This document shows positions 31,343-40,056 of a stretch of DNA of 64,000 nt, piece by piece; the stretch's first letter is position 1; each line of letters opens with the position of its first letter. Source of the DNA: Tessaracoccus sp. OS52 (GTDB lineage: Bacteria; Actinomycetota; Actinomycetes; Propionibacteriales; Propionibacteriaceae). Under the pieces are notes generated by a model. It was not told the DNA's origin, ran no database searches, and saw nothing but the letters and a program-made list of their open reading frames with translations. The DNA lies in contig NZ_JAJEWM010000004.1 in NCBI RefSeq assembly GCF_020687685.1, positions 124,001-188,000 of the forward strand. The letters run 5' to 3'. The position numbers and the translations under genes were made by a program.

Positions 31343-32620
31343 ATGAACATGGACGTCATCGATGTGATCCACACCAAGCGCGACGGCGGTGTCCTCACCG
31401 GGGAACAGATCGACTGGGTGATCGACGCCTACACCCGCGGCATCGTCGCCGAGGAGCAGATGGCGGCCCTGGCGATGGCCATCTACCTCAACGGGATGAC
31501 CCGCGAGGAGGTGGCCCGCTGGACGATGGCGATGGTCAACTCCGGTGAGCGCCTCGACTTCTCCTCGCTCGGCCGCCCCGTCGTCCACAAGCACTCCTCG
31601 GGTGGCGTCGGCGACAAGATCTCCCTCCCGCTGGCCCCCGCGCTCGGCGTCTACGGTGTGGTGGTGCCCAAGCTGTCCGGGCGCGGACTGGGGCACACCG
31701 GCGGGACGCTCGACAAGCTGGAGTCGATCCCGGGCTGGCGCGGCAACCTCACCAACGACGAACTGCTCGCCCAGCTCGACGACATCGGCGTCGCGATCGC
31801 CGCGGCCGGGTCCGGACTCGCCCCTGCGGACAAGAAGCTCTACGCGCTGCGCGACACCACAGGCACCGTCGCCGCGATCCCGCTGATCGCGAGCTCCATC
31901 ATGAGCAAGAAGATCGCAGAGGGCCCGGGTGCGCTGCTGCTCGACGTCAAGGTCGGCAACGGGGCGTTCATGACTTCGGTGGACCAGGCGAGTGACCTCG
32001 CGCGCGTGATGGTGGACCTCGGGACCGACGCCGGCATCAGCACCGTCGCGCTGCTGACGAACATGGACACGCCGCTCGGACTCACCGCCGGCAACGCGTT
32101 GGAGGTGCGGGAGGCCGTCGAGGTCCTGGCCGGCGGTGGACCTGCCGACGTCGTGGAACTGACCGTCACGATCGCGCGGGAGCTGCTCGGTGCCGTCGGA
32201 AAGCTGGACGAGGACCCGGCGGAGGCGCTCCGGGACGGTCGCGCGATGGACCTGTGGAACAAGATGATCCGCGCCCAGGGCGGCGACCCGACGGCGGAAC
32301 TCCCGGTGGCCGCGCACACGAGCGTCATCGAGGCGGCCGAGGACGGCTGGATCTCACGGCTGGACGCGCTCCCCGTGGGGGTCGCGGCCTGGCGGCTGGG
32401 CGCTGGGCGGGCGCGCAAGGAGGACTCGATCCAGCCGGGGGCGGGGGTCGAGCTGCACGCCAAGCCCGGGGATCGCGTCACGAAAGGGCAGCCCCTTTTC
32501 ACGCTGCACACCGACACGCCCGAGCGTTTCGAGCACGCGGCGGAGGCGTTGGACGGGGCCGTGGCATACGCCTCGGCCGAGCCCACGCCGTCGCCGCTGG
32601 TGCTGGGCCGGATCTCCTGA
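31343..32620 (+). CDS. deoA: Thymidine/pyrimidine-nucleoside phosphorylase
   Basis: Splits thymidine (or uridine) with phosphate to the base and deoxyribose-1-phosphate in nucleoside salvage. The 425-residue protein has the expected all-helical start VIHTKRDGGVLTGEQIDWVI, KHSSGGVGDKISLPLAP for phosphate binding, the family signature SGRGLGHTGGTLDKLESIPG, and a C-terminal domain (RKEDSIQPGAGVELHAKPGD). Length equals the family norm. I start at the ATG 10 nt after the sigma-factor stop; the frame runs further upstream inside that gene. Repeat copies begin about 20 nt past the stop. Confidence 0.95.
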   Translation: MNMDVIDVIHTKRDGGVLTGEQIDWVIDAYTRGIVAEEQMAALAMAIYLNGMTREEVARWTMAMVNSGERLDFSSLGRPVVHKHSSGGVGDKISLPLAPALGVYGVVVPKLSGRGLGHTGGTLDKLESIPGWRGNLTNDELLAQLDDIGVAIAAAGSGLAPADKKLYALRDTTGTVAAIPLIASSIMSKKIAEGPGALLLDVKVGNGAFMTSVDQASDLARVMVDLGTDAGISTVALLTNMDTPLGLTAGNALEVREAVEVLAGGGPADVVELTVTIARELLGAVGKLDEDPAEALRDGRAMDLWNKMIRAQGGDPTAELPVAAHTSVIEAAEDGWISRLDALPVGVAAWRLGAGRARKEDSIQPGAGVELHAKPGDRVTKGQPLFTLHTDTPERFEHAAEALDGAVAYASAEPTPSPLVLGRIS

Positions 32621-32637
32621 CCCAGGCCTGGTCCACC

Positions 32638-32850
32638 GATGGTCGAGTAGCGCCCGCGAGGAACGAGCGGCGCGTGTCGAGACCCGGGGGCGGGTGCTAC
32701 TGGATCAGTGGAGCCCGTTGGTCGAGTAGCGCCCGCGCGGTAGCTGCTGCTCGGTCAGTGGAGCCCGTTGGTCGAGTAGCGCCCGCGAGGAACGAGCGGC
32801 GCGTGTCGAGACCGTGCGAACGAGCGGCGCGTGTCGAGACCGTGCCGAGC
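32638..32850 (+). repeat. Dispersed TCGAC repeats downstream of deoA
   Basis: Two full 43-bp units (32641-32683 and about 32770-32812), each GGTCGAGTAG, centre CGCCCGCGAGGAACGAGCGG, then CGCGTGTCGAGACC, with a left-end copy near 32720 and an extra right-end copy at about 32818-32842. The linker GTGGAGCCCGTTGGTCGAG occurs twice. They occupy most of the 271 nt between deoA and the lipoprotein gene. Confidence 0.87.
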
Positions 32851-32891
32851 GGGTGCTACGGGTTTGGCCGATGGGATGGAAGACTCGACGC

Positions 32892-33527
32892 ATGAGAATC
32901 AAGCGGACCCTCCCCGCCCTCGCGCTCGGACTTGCGCTGTTGACCGGCTGCGGCCAGACCACCAGCCCGGATGCGACGACCCCGCCATCGACTCCCAGTG
33001 CAGCCGAAACCACCGCCCCGACACCCGAGGAGACCACCGGCGAACCGGAGGCGACGGCCGCCGAGCCCTCCCAGGCCAGCCCGGCAGAATCGACCGAGCC
33101 GGCGCCAGAGCCGGCACCCACGCCGTCGGACCCGGATACCGCCACGAGCGCCGCCCAGCCTGGAGCGGGGGAGTGGGTGACCATGGAGGTGGAGGTCAAG
33201 GTGCCCGCGGAGGCGTCGAACCTGACCGAGGTTCCCCAGACGTTCCGTGACTACGCCGCACAGGTCGTCGGCACCGCGGACGCCAGCGGCTGCCAGAGCG
33301 AACTCACCATCACCGCCTACCACCCCAGCGGGTTCGTGACGGGCACCGACTTCGCGCCCGGCTGCGGTGCCTCCAACGTCATCTGGGGTGAGGTCGACGG
33401 CGAGTGGGGGATCGTGATGAGCATGCAGGCGCTGCTCGACTGCGCCGAGTTCGAGAACAACGACATCCCGAAGGGACACCCCGAACTGCAGTGCCTCGAC
33501 ACCTCGGGCGCGCAGGTGGACTGGTAG
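32892..33527 (+). CDS. Secreted lipoprotein of unknown function
   Basis: A 211-residue exported protein. The signal peptide MRIKRTLPALALGLALLTGC ends in a lipobox with Cys20 as lipidation site. A Thr/Pro/Glu-rich linker of about 70 residues follows, then a folded domain of about 110 residues with cysteines at ASGCQSELTITAYHPSG, FAPGCGASNV, LLDCAEF and LQCLD, which could form two disulfides. I recognise no family. The start is chosen because it gives a proper signal peptide; the frame is open upstream through repeat DNA. Confidence 0.8.
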   Translation: MRIKRTLPALALGLALLTGCGQTTSPDATTPPSTPSAAETTAPTPEETTGEPEATAAEPSQASPAESTEPAPEPAPTPSDPDTATSAAQPGAGEWVTMEVEVKVPAEASNLTEVPQTFRDYAAQVVGTADASGCQSELTITAYHPSGFVTGTDFAPGCGASNVIWGEVDGEWGIVMSMQALLDCAEFENNDIPKGHPELQCLDTSGAQVDW

Positions 33528-33610
33528 CCCGTGCTCGCCAATCCCGCCCGCCGGACCGGTTTCACGACGACACCGCACCGGATCCAGCCCCGACCTGAAG
33601 GAGCAACTGC

Positions 33611-34942
33611 ATGACCACCCCAAACGAGACCCCGGTATCCAGCGGGGGGCCCGCGCAGGAAACCAGCCCCACCGGGCGGGATGTGCGTACCAATTGGAAC
33701 CCGTGGGCCGACCCCTTGGGCCGGGCAGGTGCCCGAGCGGGGCAGACGCTGCTGATCGGTGCCGTCATCGCGGGCGCCGTCTGGCTCCTGCTGCGGGTCA
33801 GCGTCGTGGTGATCGCGATCCTGGTGGCCCTGATCCTGGCGGCAGCGGTCTCGCCGCTGGTGCGCTGGCTGGTGTCGAAGGGTTGGTCCCACTTGCTGGC
33901 GACACTGACCGCCTTCCTGGGGATCCTGCTCGTCCTGGGCGGAACCGTCACCGGAATCGTGTTCGCCATCCGCTCGGAATGGGACGAACTGGTCTTGTCG
34001 GCACAGGACGGTTGGGCCGCGCTGAAGGACTGGGTGGCCTCCGGGCCGCTGCCGATAGACACCGCTTTGGTGGAGGACGCCGTCGACCAGATCAGGGACC
34101 TGATCACCAGCGGCGGACTCACCAGTGGTCTGGCCAGCAACACACTCAGTGGCTTGTCGGCGGTCACCACCTTCCTGACCGGGCTCGTGCTGATGATCGT
34201 CGTGCTGTTCTTCCTGCTCAAGGACGGCGGGCTGATCGTCAACTTCTCGCTGCGCTGGTTCTCCGGTGAGACGCGGGCGAAGCTGGCCGAGTCCGTGGAC
34301 CGCTCCCGCGAAGTGCTGGGCGGCTACGTCCGCGGCACGGCCATCATCGCGCTGGTCGACGCCGTGCTGATCGGGATCGGGCTGGCCATCGTCGGCGTCC
34401 CGCTGGCACTGCCGCTGGCCGTCATCGTGTTCGTCGGCGGGTTCATCCCCATCATCGGCGCCACCCTCGCCGGTGTCCTGGCTGTGCTGGTGGCGCTCGT
34501 GGCCAACGGCCCGGTGGCGGCGCTGATCGTCGTGGCCATCGTGATTGGTGTGCAGCAGGTGGAGGGCAACCTGCTGCAGCCCGTCGTGATGGGCCGCACC
34601 CTCAGCCTGCACGCGCTCATCGTCCTCCTGGCGCTGACCATAGGAACCATCGTCGGCGGCATCTTCGGTGCCGTGCTCGCGGTGCCGTACACGGCCGTCG
34701 CGTGGACCGTGCTGCAGGTGTGGAGCGACCGCTACCAGGCTGGCTACGACCCGGTCCTCGGCGACGACCCGCTAGGGACGAAGGAGCGGGCAGCTTCCCG
34801 CGCCACCATCGCCCAGCGCTGGAAGTACCAGCGGATGCGCCTGCAACGCCGCGGCGGGGAGAGCCTCGGCGCCAACGAGCACGACGAGAAGACAGGCATG
34901 GAGGAGCCCGGGCAGACGCCGCCCGGCGCCCCCGGGGCCTGA
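33611..34942 (+). CDS. AI-2E-family (PerM/YdiK) transporter
   Basis: A 443-residue membrane protein of the AI-2 exporter/PerM superfamily, with about eight helices. Typical segments are AAAVSPLVRWLVSKGW near the second helix, LVLMIVVLFFLLKDGG, YVRGTAIIALVDAVLIGIGL, VFVGGFIPIIGATLAGVL and VEGNLLQPVVMGRTLSLHAL. Members export small molecules or exchange ions; the substrate cannot be told from sequence. GAAGGAG lies 7 nt before the ATG. A charged C-terminal tail (QRRGGESLGANEHDEKTG) is cytoplasmic. Confidence 0.9.
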   Translation: MTTPNETPVSSGGPAQETSPTGRDVRTNWNPWADPLGRAGARAGQTLLIGAVIAGAVWLLLRVSVVVIAILVALILAAAVSPLVRWLVSKGWSHLLATLTAFLGILLVLGGTVTGIVFAIRSEWDELVLSAQDGWAALKDWVASGPLPIDTALVEDAVDQIRDLITSGGLTSGLASNTLSGLSAVTTFLTGLVLMIVVLFFLLKDGGLIVNFSLRWFSGETRAKLAESVDRSREVLGGYVRGTAIIALVDAVLIGIGLAIVGVPLALPLAVIVFVGGFIPIIGATLAGVLAVLVALVANGPVAALIVVAIVIGVQQVEGNLLQPVVMGRTLSLHALIVLLALTIGTIVGGIFGAVLAVPYTAVAWTVLQVWSDRYQAGYDPVLGDDPLGTKERAASRATIAQRWKYQRMRLQRRGGESLGANEHDEKTGMEEPGQTPPGAPGA

Positions 34943-35002
34943 CGCGACTTCCCCGGAGACCGGCACCGTCGAGTCGGCCGGCGTCGGGCGCCCGGCGGCG
35001 GG

Positions 35003-36645
35003 TCACACCAGGTGGTGCTCGAAGGCGTACGCCGCTGCTGCGGTCCTGGAGCTGACGTCGATCTTGGTGAAGATGTTGCTGAGGTGCCGCGACACGGTTT
35101 TCTCGCTCAGGAACAACTCCGCCGCGATCGCGGGGTTGCGCTTCCCGACGGCCACCAGGCGAAGCACCTCGACCTCGCGAGCGGTGAGACAGTCCGGTCT
35201 CCGCCGCAGTCCGAGTAGGCCCTCGGCTTCCGCGAGCAACGGGGCCGCCCCCAGTTCGGCGAGGACGACCGCAGCCGCCTCGATCTCCATGTGGGCTGAG
35301 TCCTTGTCCCCGGCGGCGAGGCACGCCCGCCCGAGCTGCAGCCGCGTGCGGGCTGCCTCGTGCCGGGCGTCCAGTTCGTACCAGTACCGCCAGGCTCTGC
35401 GGAGCTCGGGCAGGGCGCGGGCCGGGTCGCCGTCGGCAAGCACGATGCTGGCCCGCCCCGAGGCCGCCTGCGCCAGCAGCGCCGTGCAGTCGAACCTCGC
35501 AGCGATGTCGCTCAGCTCGGCGACGGCGTGGCGCGCAGCCTCGACGTCACCGGCCGCGAGCAGGACCTCAGCGCAAGCCGGCAGGATCTTGGAACGCCGT
35601 ACCGAGTCGTCGGTCTCATCCAGCAGCCGGTGTACCGCAGCGAGCGCGTCGTCGGTGCGGCCCTGGGCCAACCGCAGCAGCGCGAAACCGGGCTGGGGCT
35701 CGCAACCGTAGCCGCTGGCCTCCTTGTAGGCTGCCTCTGCCACCTCGTACTCGCCCGCAGGCGGTGCACCTCGCCCCGCTCGTAGACCGCCAGCCCGGAC
35801 GCGTACACCGCTCCGCCGACGGCGTACCTGTCGGTCGCGAGGCGCAGTTCGTCGATGGCCTCGGGAAAGGCCCCATGCAGACGCATCAGTTGGCCGCGGT
35901 GCAGGGCACATTGTCCCGTGTACGGCACCAGGTCCGGCTGCTCGTCGCACCAGCGGGTGAGCGCCTTCGTCCACTGCCGGGCGCGATCGAAATCGGATAC
36001 TTCCTGGCACGCCTCGATCGTGCTGCAGTAGATCATGCCGGCCAGCACCGGTGAGACCTCACCGGCAGACACGCCGACCAGGGCCTCGTCCATGAGGGCG
36101 GCTCCCTCGGGGACCCGGCCCTGGGACAGCCACGCCCTCCCGCGTCCATGCATCCCGATGGCGACGAGGTCCGCGTCCTTGAACCGGCGGCCCAGTTGCT
36201 CCACCTCGGCCGCCCTCTCGGCCGCCAGCTCGGCCTGTCCGGTTGACAGTGCATGGACGCACTGGGGGAACAGCAGGTAGCCCCTCTCCGCGCTCTCGAC
36301 CCGGAGCTCCTCCAGCAGCCTCCAACCGCGGCTCCACCACCCGCCCGCAACCGCCATGTCACCTGTGAACATGTGCGTCATGCCCAGCCAGAAGCAGCAG
36401 CGAATCGCGGGCTCGACCTCAGCGGCGTCGATGTGCTGCTGCAGGGCACGTTGCAGTACCCGGATGCAGGCGTCGGTGCGTCCCAGCAGGTGTGCCGCGG
36501 TGGCCCACATTGCCAGTGCGCTCGTGGGGAGAGGTTCCTCGGCGTCGGCGTCGGCCTCGGCGAGCCGGGCGTAGGTGGTCGCCCAGTCGCGCCGTTCGAA
36601 TGCTTCGCGACCGCGGTTCAGTTCCTCGACCACGCCCACCTGCAC
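35003..36645 (-). pseudogene. LuxR-type TPR regulator split by a one-base frameshift
   Basis: Two overlapping frames together make one protein of about 545 residues. The upstream frame (from GTG at 36645, MQVGVVEELNRGREAFERRD) gives helical TPR-like repeats through YERGEVHRLR. The downstream frame continues at GEYEVAEAAYKEASGYG and ends in a LuxR DNA-binding domain (CLTAREVEVLRLVAVGKRNP, LSEKTVSRHLSNIFTKIDV). The switch lies at about 35752-35762, where CTGCGGGCGAG looks like CTGCGCGGCGAG minus one base. As written the upstream frame gives a truncated protein without its DNA-binding domain. It is either a recent pseudogene or a sequencing error. It follows the flavin monooxygenase gene on the same strand. 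Confidence 0.85.
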
Positions 36646-36704
36646 ATCACCCCAGGACCAAGGCTACGCTCCTGGCCCGGGGGTGACGCCGGTCGATTCT
36701 GTCG

Positions 36705-37793
36705 TCACGCGCGGACGCTGAGGGAGGCGCGCTCGGTGATTCGGCGCGCGACGTGCGCAGCGTCCTCGCCCACGCCGCCGAGCAGCATCGACCGGAAGGA
36801 GGACTGGAATGACAGCCCGCAGAAGAACAGGCCGGGTACCTCGGCCACCTCGCCCCGCTCCTCTCGTGGCCAGCCTTCCTCACCGACGACGTCGGGCTCG
36901 ATCCAGTCGAATTGCTGCCGGAAGCCTGTCGCCCAGATGACTGTGGATACTTCCAGCACGCGGTCGTCCCCGAGGACCGGCCGGCCGTCGTGGACCCCGA
37001 CGACGCGCTCGGTGGTCCGCTCCACACCCGCCGCGCGGAGGTCAGCCCGCTTGACCCGAAGGGCCGGCCCACCGTGCAACCGGATCTTCCTCAGTTCCTT
37101 GCGACCGATCGGCGTACCGCGATTCAGCACCCTGCCCCAGATGAACCAGATCAGGGGGAACAGCGCCCGCATGCGCCGGCTCTCCAGAGGTACGGGGATC
37201 TCCCCGCAGTCCCGGCCCGCCAGGACCACCTGGCGTTCGCGTGCCAGTTCCAGCGCGATGTCCTGTCCTGAATGCGATGCCCCGACCACCAGGACACGGC
37301 CCTCCGGGAGCTGGGCCGGTCGGCGGTACTGGCTGGAGTGCAACTGCGTCGTTGCGGGGTCCAGGCCGGCGGCGAAGTCGGGTACGTATGGCGTGCGCCC
37401 GAACGTCCCGGTGGCCACCACGACGTTGTCGGCGTCGAAGGTCCCCTCGTCCGTGTCCACCCGGAACCCTCCATCGTCGGCCGCGACGTGGAGCACCCGG
37501 GTGCCGAGGCGAACGGGAAGCCCGAGCTGGGTGGCGTAGGCCTCGAGGAAGTCCGCGGTCTCGTCCTTGGTCGGGAAGTGCCACGCGCTCGCGGGGAAGG
37601 GCATCCCGGGGAGGCCGTCGAACTTGGCCGGGCTGTAGAGCCGCAGGGAGTCCCACTGCTGCCGCCAGCCGTCCCCCACGCGCTGGTTGGCCTCCAGGAC
37701 CAGGCACTCCCGTCCCTGGCGAAGCAGGTGGTGGGCGGTTGCCAATCCGGCCTGCCCGCCTCCCACGATGACTGTCTCCACAGATGTGTTCAT
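36705..37793 (-). CDS. FAD/NAD(P)-dependent monooxygenase-like oxidoreductase
   Basis: A 362-residue flavoprotein of the FMO/Baeyer-Villiger-like superfamily. The FAD-binding motif is ETVIVGGGQAGLATAHHLL, followed by RQQWDSLRLYSPAKFDGLPG as seen in CzcO/YUCCA-like enzymes; a second Rossmann motif VLVVGASHSGQDIALEL binds NADPH, and VIWATGFRQQFDW is the conserved C-terminal ATG motif. The substrate is unknown. I start at ATG 37793, directly before the FAD fold; a longer frame adds nine residues. Just downstream on the same strand lies the broken LuxR-type regulator, its possible former controller. Confidence 0.9.
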   Translation of the reverse strand: MNTSVETVIVGGGQAGLATAHHLLRQGRECLVLEANQRVGDGWRQQWDSLRLYSPAKFDGLPGMPFPASAWHFPTKDETADFLEAYATQLGLPVRLGTRVLHVAADDGGFRVDTDEGTFDADNVVVATGTFGRTPYVPDFAAGLDPATTQLHSSQYRRPAQLPEGRVLVVGASHSGQDIALELARERQVVLAGRDCGEIPVPLESRRMRALFPLIWFIWGRVLNRGTPIGRKELRKIRLHGGPALRVKRADLRAAGVERTTERVVGVHDGRPVLGDDRVLEVSTVIWATGFRQQFDWIEPDVVGEEGWPREERGEVAEVPGLFFCGLSFQSSFRSMLLGGVGEDAAHVARRITERASLSVRA

Positions 37794-37965
37794 GTCCAAC
37801 ACGGTAGGAACGCGCCGCACCCGCCCGCGTCGGGCGACCGCCCCATTTCGGGCTCGGACCGATGGGTGAAACCATGCAACCGCACACCCGGCGCTGACCG
37901 GCGAACTGCCAGCCCAAGGCGCGTCAGCTGGAACATCGACGACGAAACGAGCCGGGGGACCAGAA

Positions 37966-37999
37966 CGGCCCTGACCTGCGAATGCGCAGATCAGGGCCG
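37966..37999 (-). terminator. Hairpin terminator downstream of tRNA-Pro
   Basis: CGGCCCTGA (37966-37974) pairs perfectly with TCAGGGCCG (37991-37999), and the inner CTGCG/CGCAG extends the stem. It begins 11 nt past the tRNA 3' end on the - strand and is followed by TTCTGG. Confidence 0.65.
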
Positions 38000-38009
38000 A
38001 ATCACAACG

Positions 38010-38083
38010 TCGGGGTGACAGGATTTGAACCTGCGGCCTCGTCGTCCCGAACGACGCGCGCTACCAAGCTGCGCCACACCCCG
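38010..38083 (-). tRNA. tRNA-Pro, anticodon CGG
   Basis: Folds as a full cloverleaf on the - strand: acceptor CGGGGTG with CACCCCG, D arm GCGC..GCGC with TTGGTAGC, anticodon stem CGTCG/CGACG around the loop TTCGGGA (anticodon CGG), and T arm with GGTTCAAATCC. The discriminator base is A and no CCA is encoded. It reads CCG, a very common codon in this high-GC genome. Confidence 0.96.
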
Positions 38084-38153
38084 ATTTGGCCGTTGGGCCA
38101 TCGGCCATGTTAGCCGATCCGCTCACCGCGCGCGAAATCGCTAAGGTCGTGGG

Positions 38154-39476
38154 ATGGGCACGTCGGGCAGTCTCTATTCCGCACTGGTGAACCGGTCGCG
38201 CGAGGCTGAAGCGCAGCTCCCCGACGACGTCCGCCGCGACGTCCCACGCAACGGCCTGCTGCAGGTCTTCGCGAGCGCGTTGCAGTCCTCCGGGGACAAG
38301 GCCATGGCACCCTCGACGGTGCTGCCCTGGCTGTTGCACGCCATGGGCGCCCCGACGGCGCTGACCGGCCTGCTCGTCCCCATCCGTGAGTCGGGCTCCA
38401 TGCTCCCGCAGGCCTTCCTCACGCCCCTCATCGTGCGGATCAGGTACCGCAAGTGGGTGGTGGTCGCGGGCCACGTCGTCCAGGCGCTCGCCGTGGCCGC
38501 GATGGCTCTGGCCGCCGCGGTCGCCGCCGGGGTCGCAGGCGGCGTGGCCATCGTCGTCGCGCTCGCGGTGTTCTCCCTGGGGCGGTGCCTGACCTCCATC
38601 GGCACCAAGGACGTCATGGGCCGCACGCTGCCCAAGGGGGAGCGCGGCCAGATCAACGGGCTCTCCACGACGGCATCGGGGGTGGTCGCAATCACCCTCG
38701 GCCTGGGCATCCGTGCGCTGGGCGGCGCGGAGCTCTCCGCGGGCCAGCTCGCCTGGCTCCTCGCAGGAGCGGCAGTGTTGTGGGCGGGCGCGGCTGCGGT
38801 CTACGCCGCGGTGCGAGAACCGGCCGACGAACCTGCCGGACGGGAAGCGGGCGCCAAGAGCCTGTCCGACGGCAACGGGCTTCGCCTGCTGCGCGAGGAC
38901 CGGTTGTTCCGAAGCTTCGTGACCACCCGCAGCTTCCTGCTGGTCTCGGCGCTGAGCCCGCCCTTCGTCGTGACGCTGGCGGTCTCGTCGGGCAGCAGCA
39001 GCCTCGCGGGCCTGGGTGGCTTCGTCATCGCCTCGGGGATCGCCTCGATCATCGGTGGCCGCATCTTCGGCCGCGCCGCCGACCGTTCCAGCCGCAAGCT
39101 CATGGCCTACGGGGCCGCCGCGGCGTCGGTGGTGATCGTGGCCCTCGTCGTCGTCGTGTCCCTCCCGGGGTTCTCGGGCTCGACGCTGGTCGGCTCCCTG
39201 GCCCTGATCCTCGGCTACCTGCTGTTGACGATGCTCCACACCGGCGTGCGCGTCGGCCGCAAGACCTACATCGTCGACATGGCCGAGGGCGACAAGCGCA
39301 CCGTCTACGTCGCCGTCTCCAACACCGCGATGGGCGTGATCCTGCTGGTCGTTGGTGGGATCAGCTCCCTGCTGGCGCTCGCGGGGGTGGTCTGGGCGCT
39401 GCTGTTCCTGGCCGTGCTCGGGATGTTCGGAGCGGTGTGGGGACTGCGGTTGCCGGAAGTCTCCCAGGGGCGCTAA
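38154..39476 (+). CDS. Major facilitator superfamily transporter
   Basis: A 440-residue permease with about twelve hydrophobic segments. It starts with a charged 50-residue cytoplasmic stretch, then LPWLLHAMGAPTALTGLLVP and PLIVRIRYRKWVVVAGHVVQ. The segment GRCLTSIGTKDVMGRTLPKG and, later, HTGVRVGRKTYIVDMAEGDK followed by RTVYVAVSNT are distinctive and conserved in an uncharacterised MFS group. No substrate can be inferred. It converges with the glycosylase gene, with 5 nt between the stops. Confidence 0.87.
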   Translation: MGTSGSLYSALVNRSREAEAQLPDDVRRDVPRNGLLQVFASALQSSGDKAMAPSTVLPWLLHAMGAPTALTGLLVPIRESGSMLPQAFLTPLIVRIRYRKWVVVAGHVVQALAVAAMALAAAVAAGVAGGVAIVVALAVFSLGRCLTSIGTKDVMGRTLPKGERGQINGLSTTASGVVAITLGLGIRALGGAELSAGQLAWLLAGAAVLWAGAAAVYAAVREPADEPAGREAGAKSLSDGNGLRLLREDRLFRSFVTTRSFLLVSALSPPFVVTLAVSSGSSSLAGLGGFVIASGIASIIGGRIFGRAADRSSRKLMAYGAAAASVVIVALVVVVSLPGFSGSTLVGSLALILGYLLLTMLHTGVRVGRKTYIVDMAEGDKRTVYVAVSNTAMGVILLVVGGISSLLALAGVVWALLFLAVLGMFGAVWGLRLPEVSQGR

Positions 39477-39481
39477 GCGCC

Positions 39482-39931
39482 TCAGCCGGCCGCGGGTTCT
39501 CCGATTGCCTGCTGGCGCTCCCACGGTTCGACGTCGCCGTCGACCGGTTCGAACATGGGGTGGGGGAGGGGCGCGGTGAGTTGCGGCTCCCACTGCGGTG
39601 CGCGCGCCCGCACCTTTGTCCGCAGGTGTTCAAGTTCGAAGGCCAGCTGGCCCGTCGTCACGGTCAGCAGAAGCTCCGGGTCCGGTATGGCCAGCAGCCG
39701 GGTGAGGTCGAACCGGTAGCCCCGGACTGCGGCCTCGGCGGCGACGGCGGTGAGATAGGTGGCTGTAGCGACGAGCGGGTCCGGGGCGGAGCGGAACCTC
39801 TCAAGCTGCGGGTGGTTGCGGTAGCCCTTGGTCCTGCCGGCGAGCACCGCCTGAGCCAGGAGCCCCTCCCGCCAGCACGCCACGAGGGCGGCGCGGTCGA
39901 GCAGCGAGGGGTTGAGGCTCCAGAGTCTCAT
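39482..39931 (-). CDS. Pyrimidine-dimer DNA glycosylase family protein
   Basis: A 149-residue protein of the family that includes phage T4 endonuclease V, which excises UV-induced pyrimidine dimers. It begins MRLWSLNPSLLDRAALVACW and continues REGLLAQAVLAGRTKGYRNH PQL-type sequence conserved in the bacterial group. The start is placed at the ATG at 39931 because the family begins exactly with MRLWSLHP; a longer frame adds 16 unrelated residues. Since T4 endonuclease V uses its processed N-terminal amine, the exact start matters. Confidence 0.82.
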   Translation of the reverse strand: MRLWSLNPSLLDRAALVACWREGLLAQAVLAGRTKGYRNHPQLERFRSAPDPLVATATYLTAVAAEAAVRGYRFDLTRLLAIPDPELLLTVTTGQLAFELEHLRTKVRARAPQWEPQLTAPLPHPMFEPVDGDVEPWERQQAIGEPAAG

Positions 39932-39978
39932 TCCGCAAGCATGCCGCATTGGGACCCGAACCCCGGAGCCGATGGCCA

Positions 39979-40026
39979 TTGACTATGGACCGCTGCTTTC
40001 CTTAAGCTCGGCTAAAGCGCTTTAGC
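39979..40026 (+). promoter_or_regulatory. Promoter and LacI-type operator of the GH5 gene
   Basis: TTGACT (39979-39984) and TTAAGC (40002-40007) lie 17 nt apart as -35 and -10. A perfect 16-bp palindrome GCTAAAGCGCTTTAGC (40011-40026) covers the expected transcription start. Its CTAAA-N4-TTTAG arms recur at the two other promoters of the locus, and a LacI-family gene is encoded there. Confidence 0.8.
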
Positions 40027-40056
40027 AACGACGCGGCGCATGACCCAGGAGGATCC

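Noticed and set aside
38010-38083. tRNA as an integration site
   Set aside because: No integrase, no duplicated tRNA 3' end and no mobile-element genes flank it; the neighbours look chromosomal.
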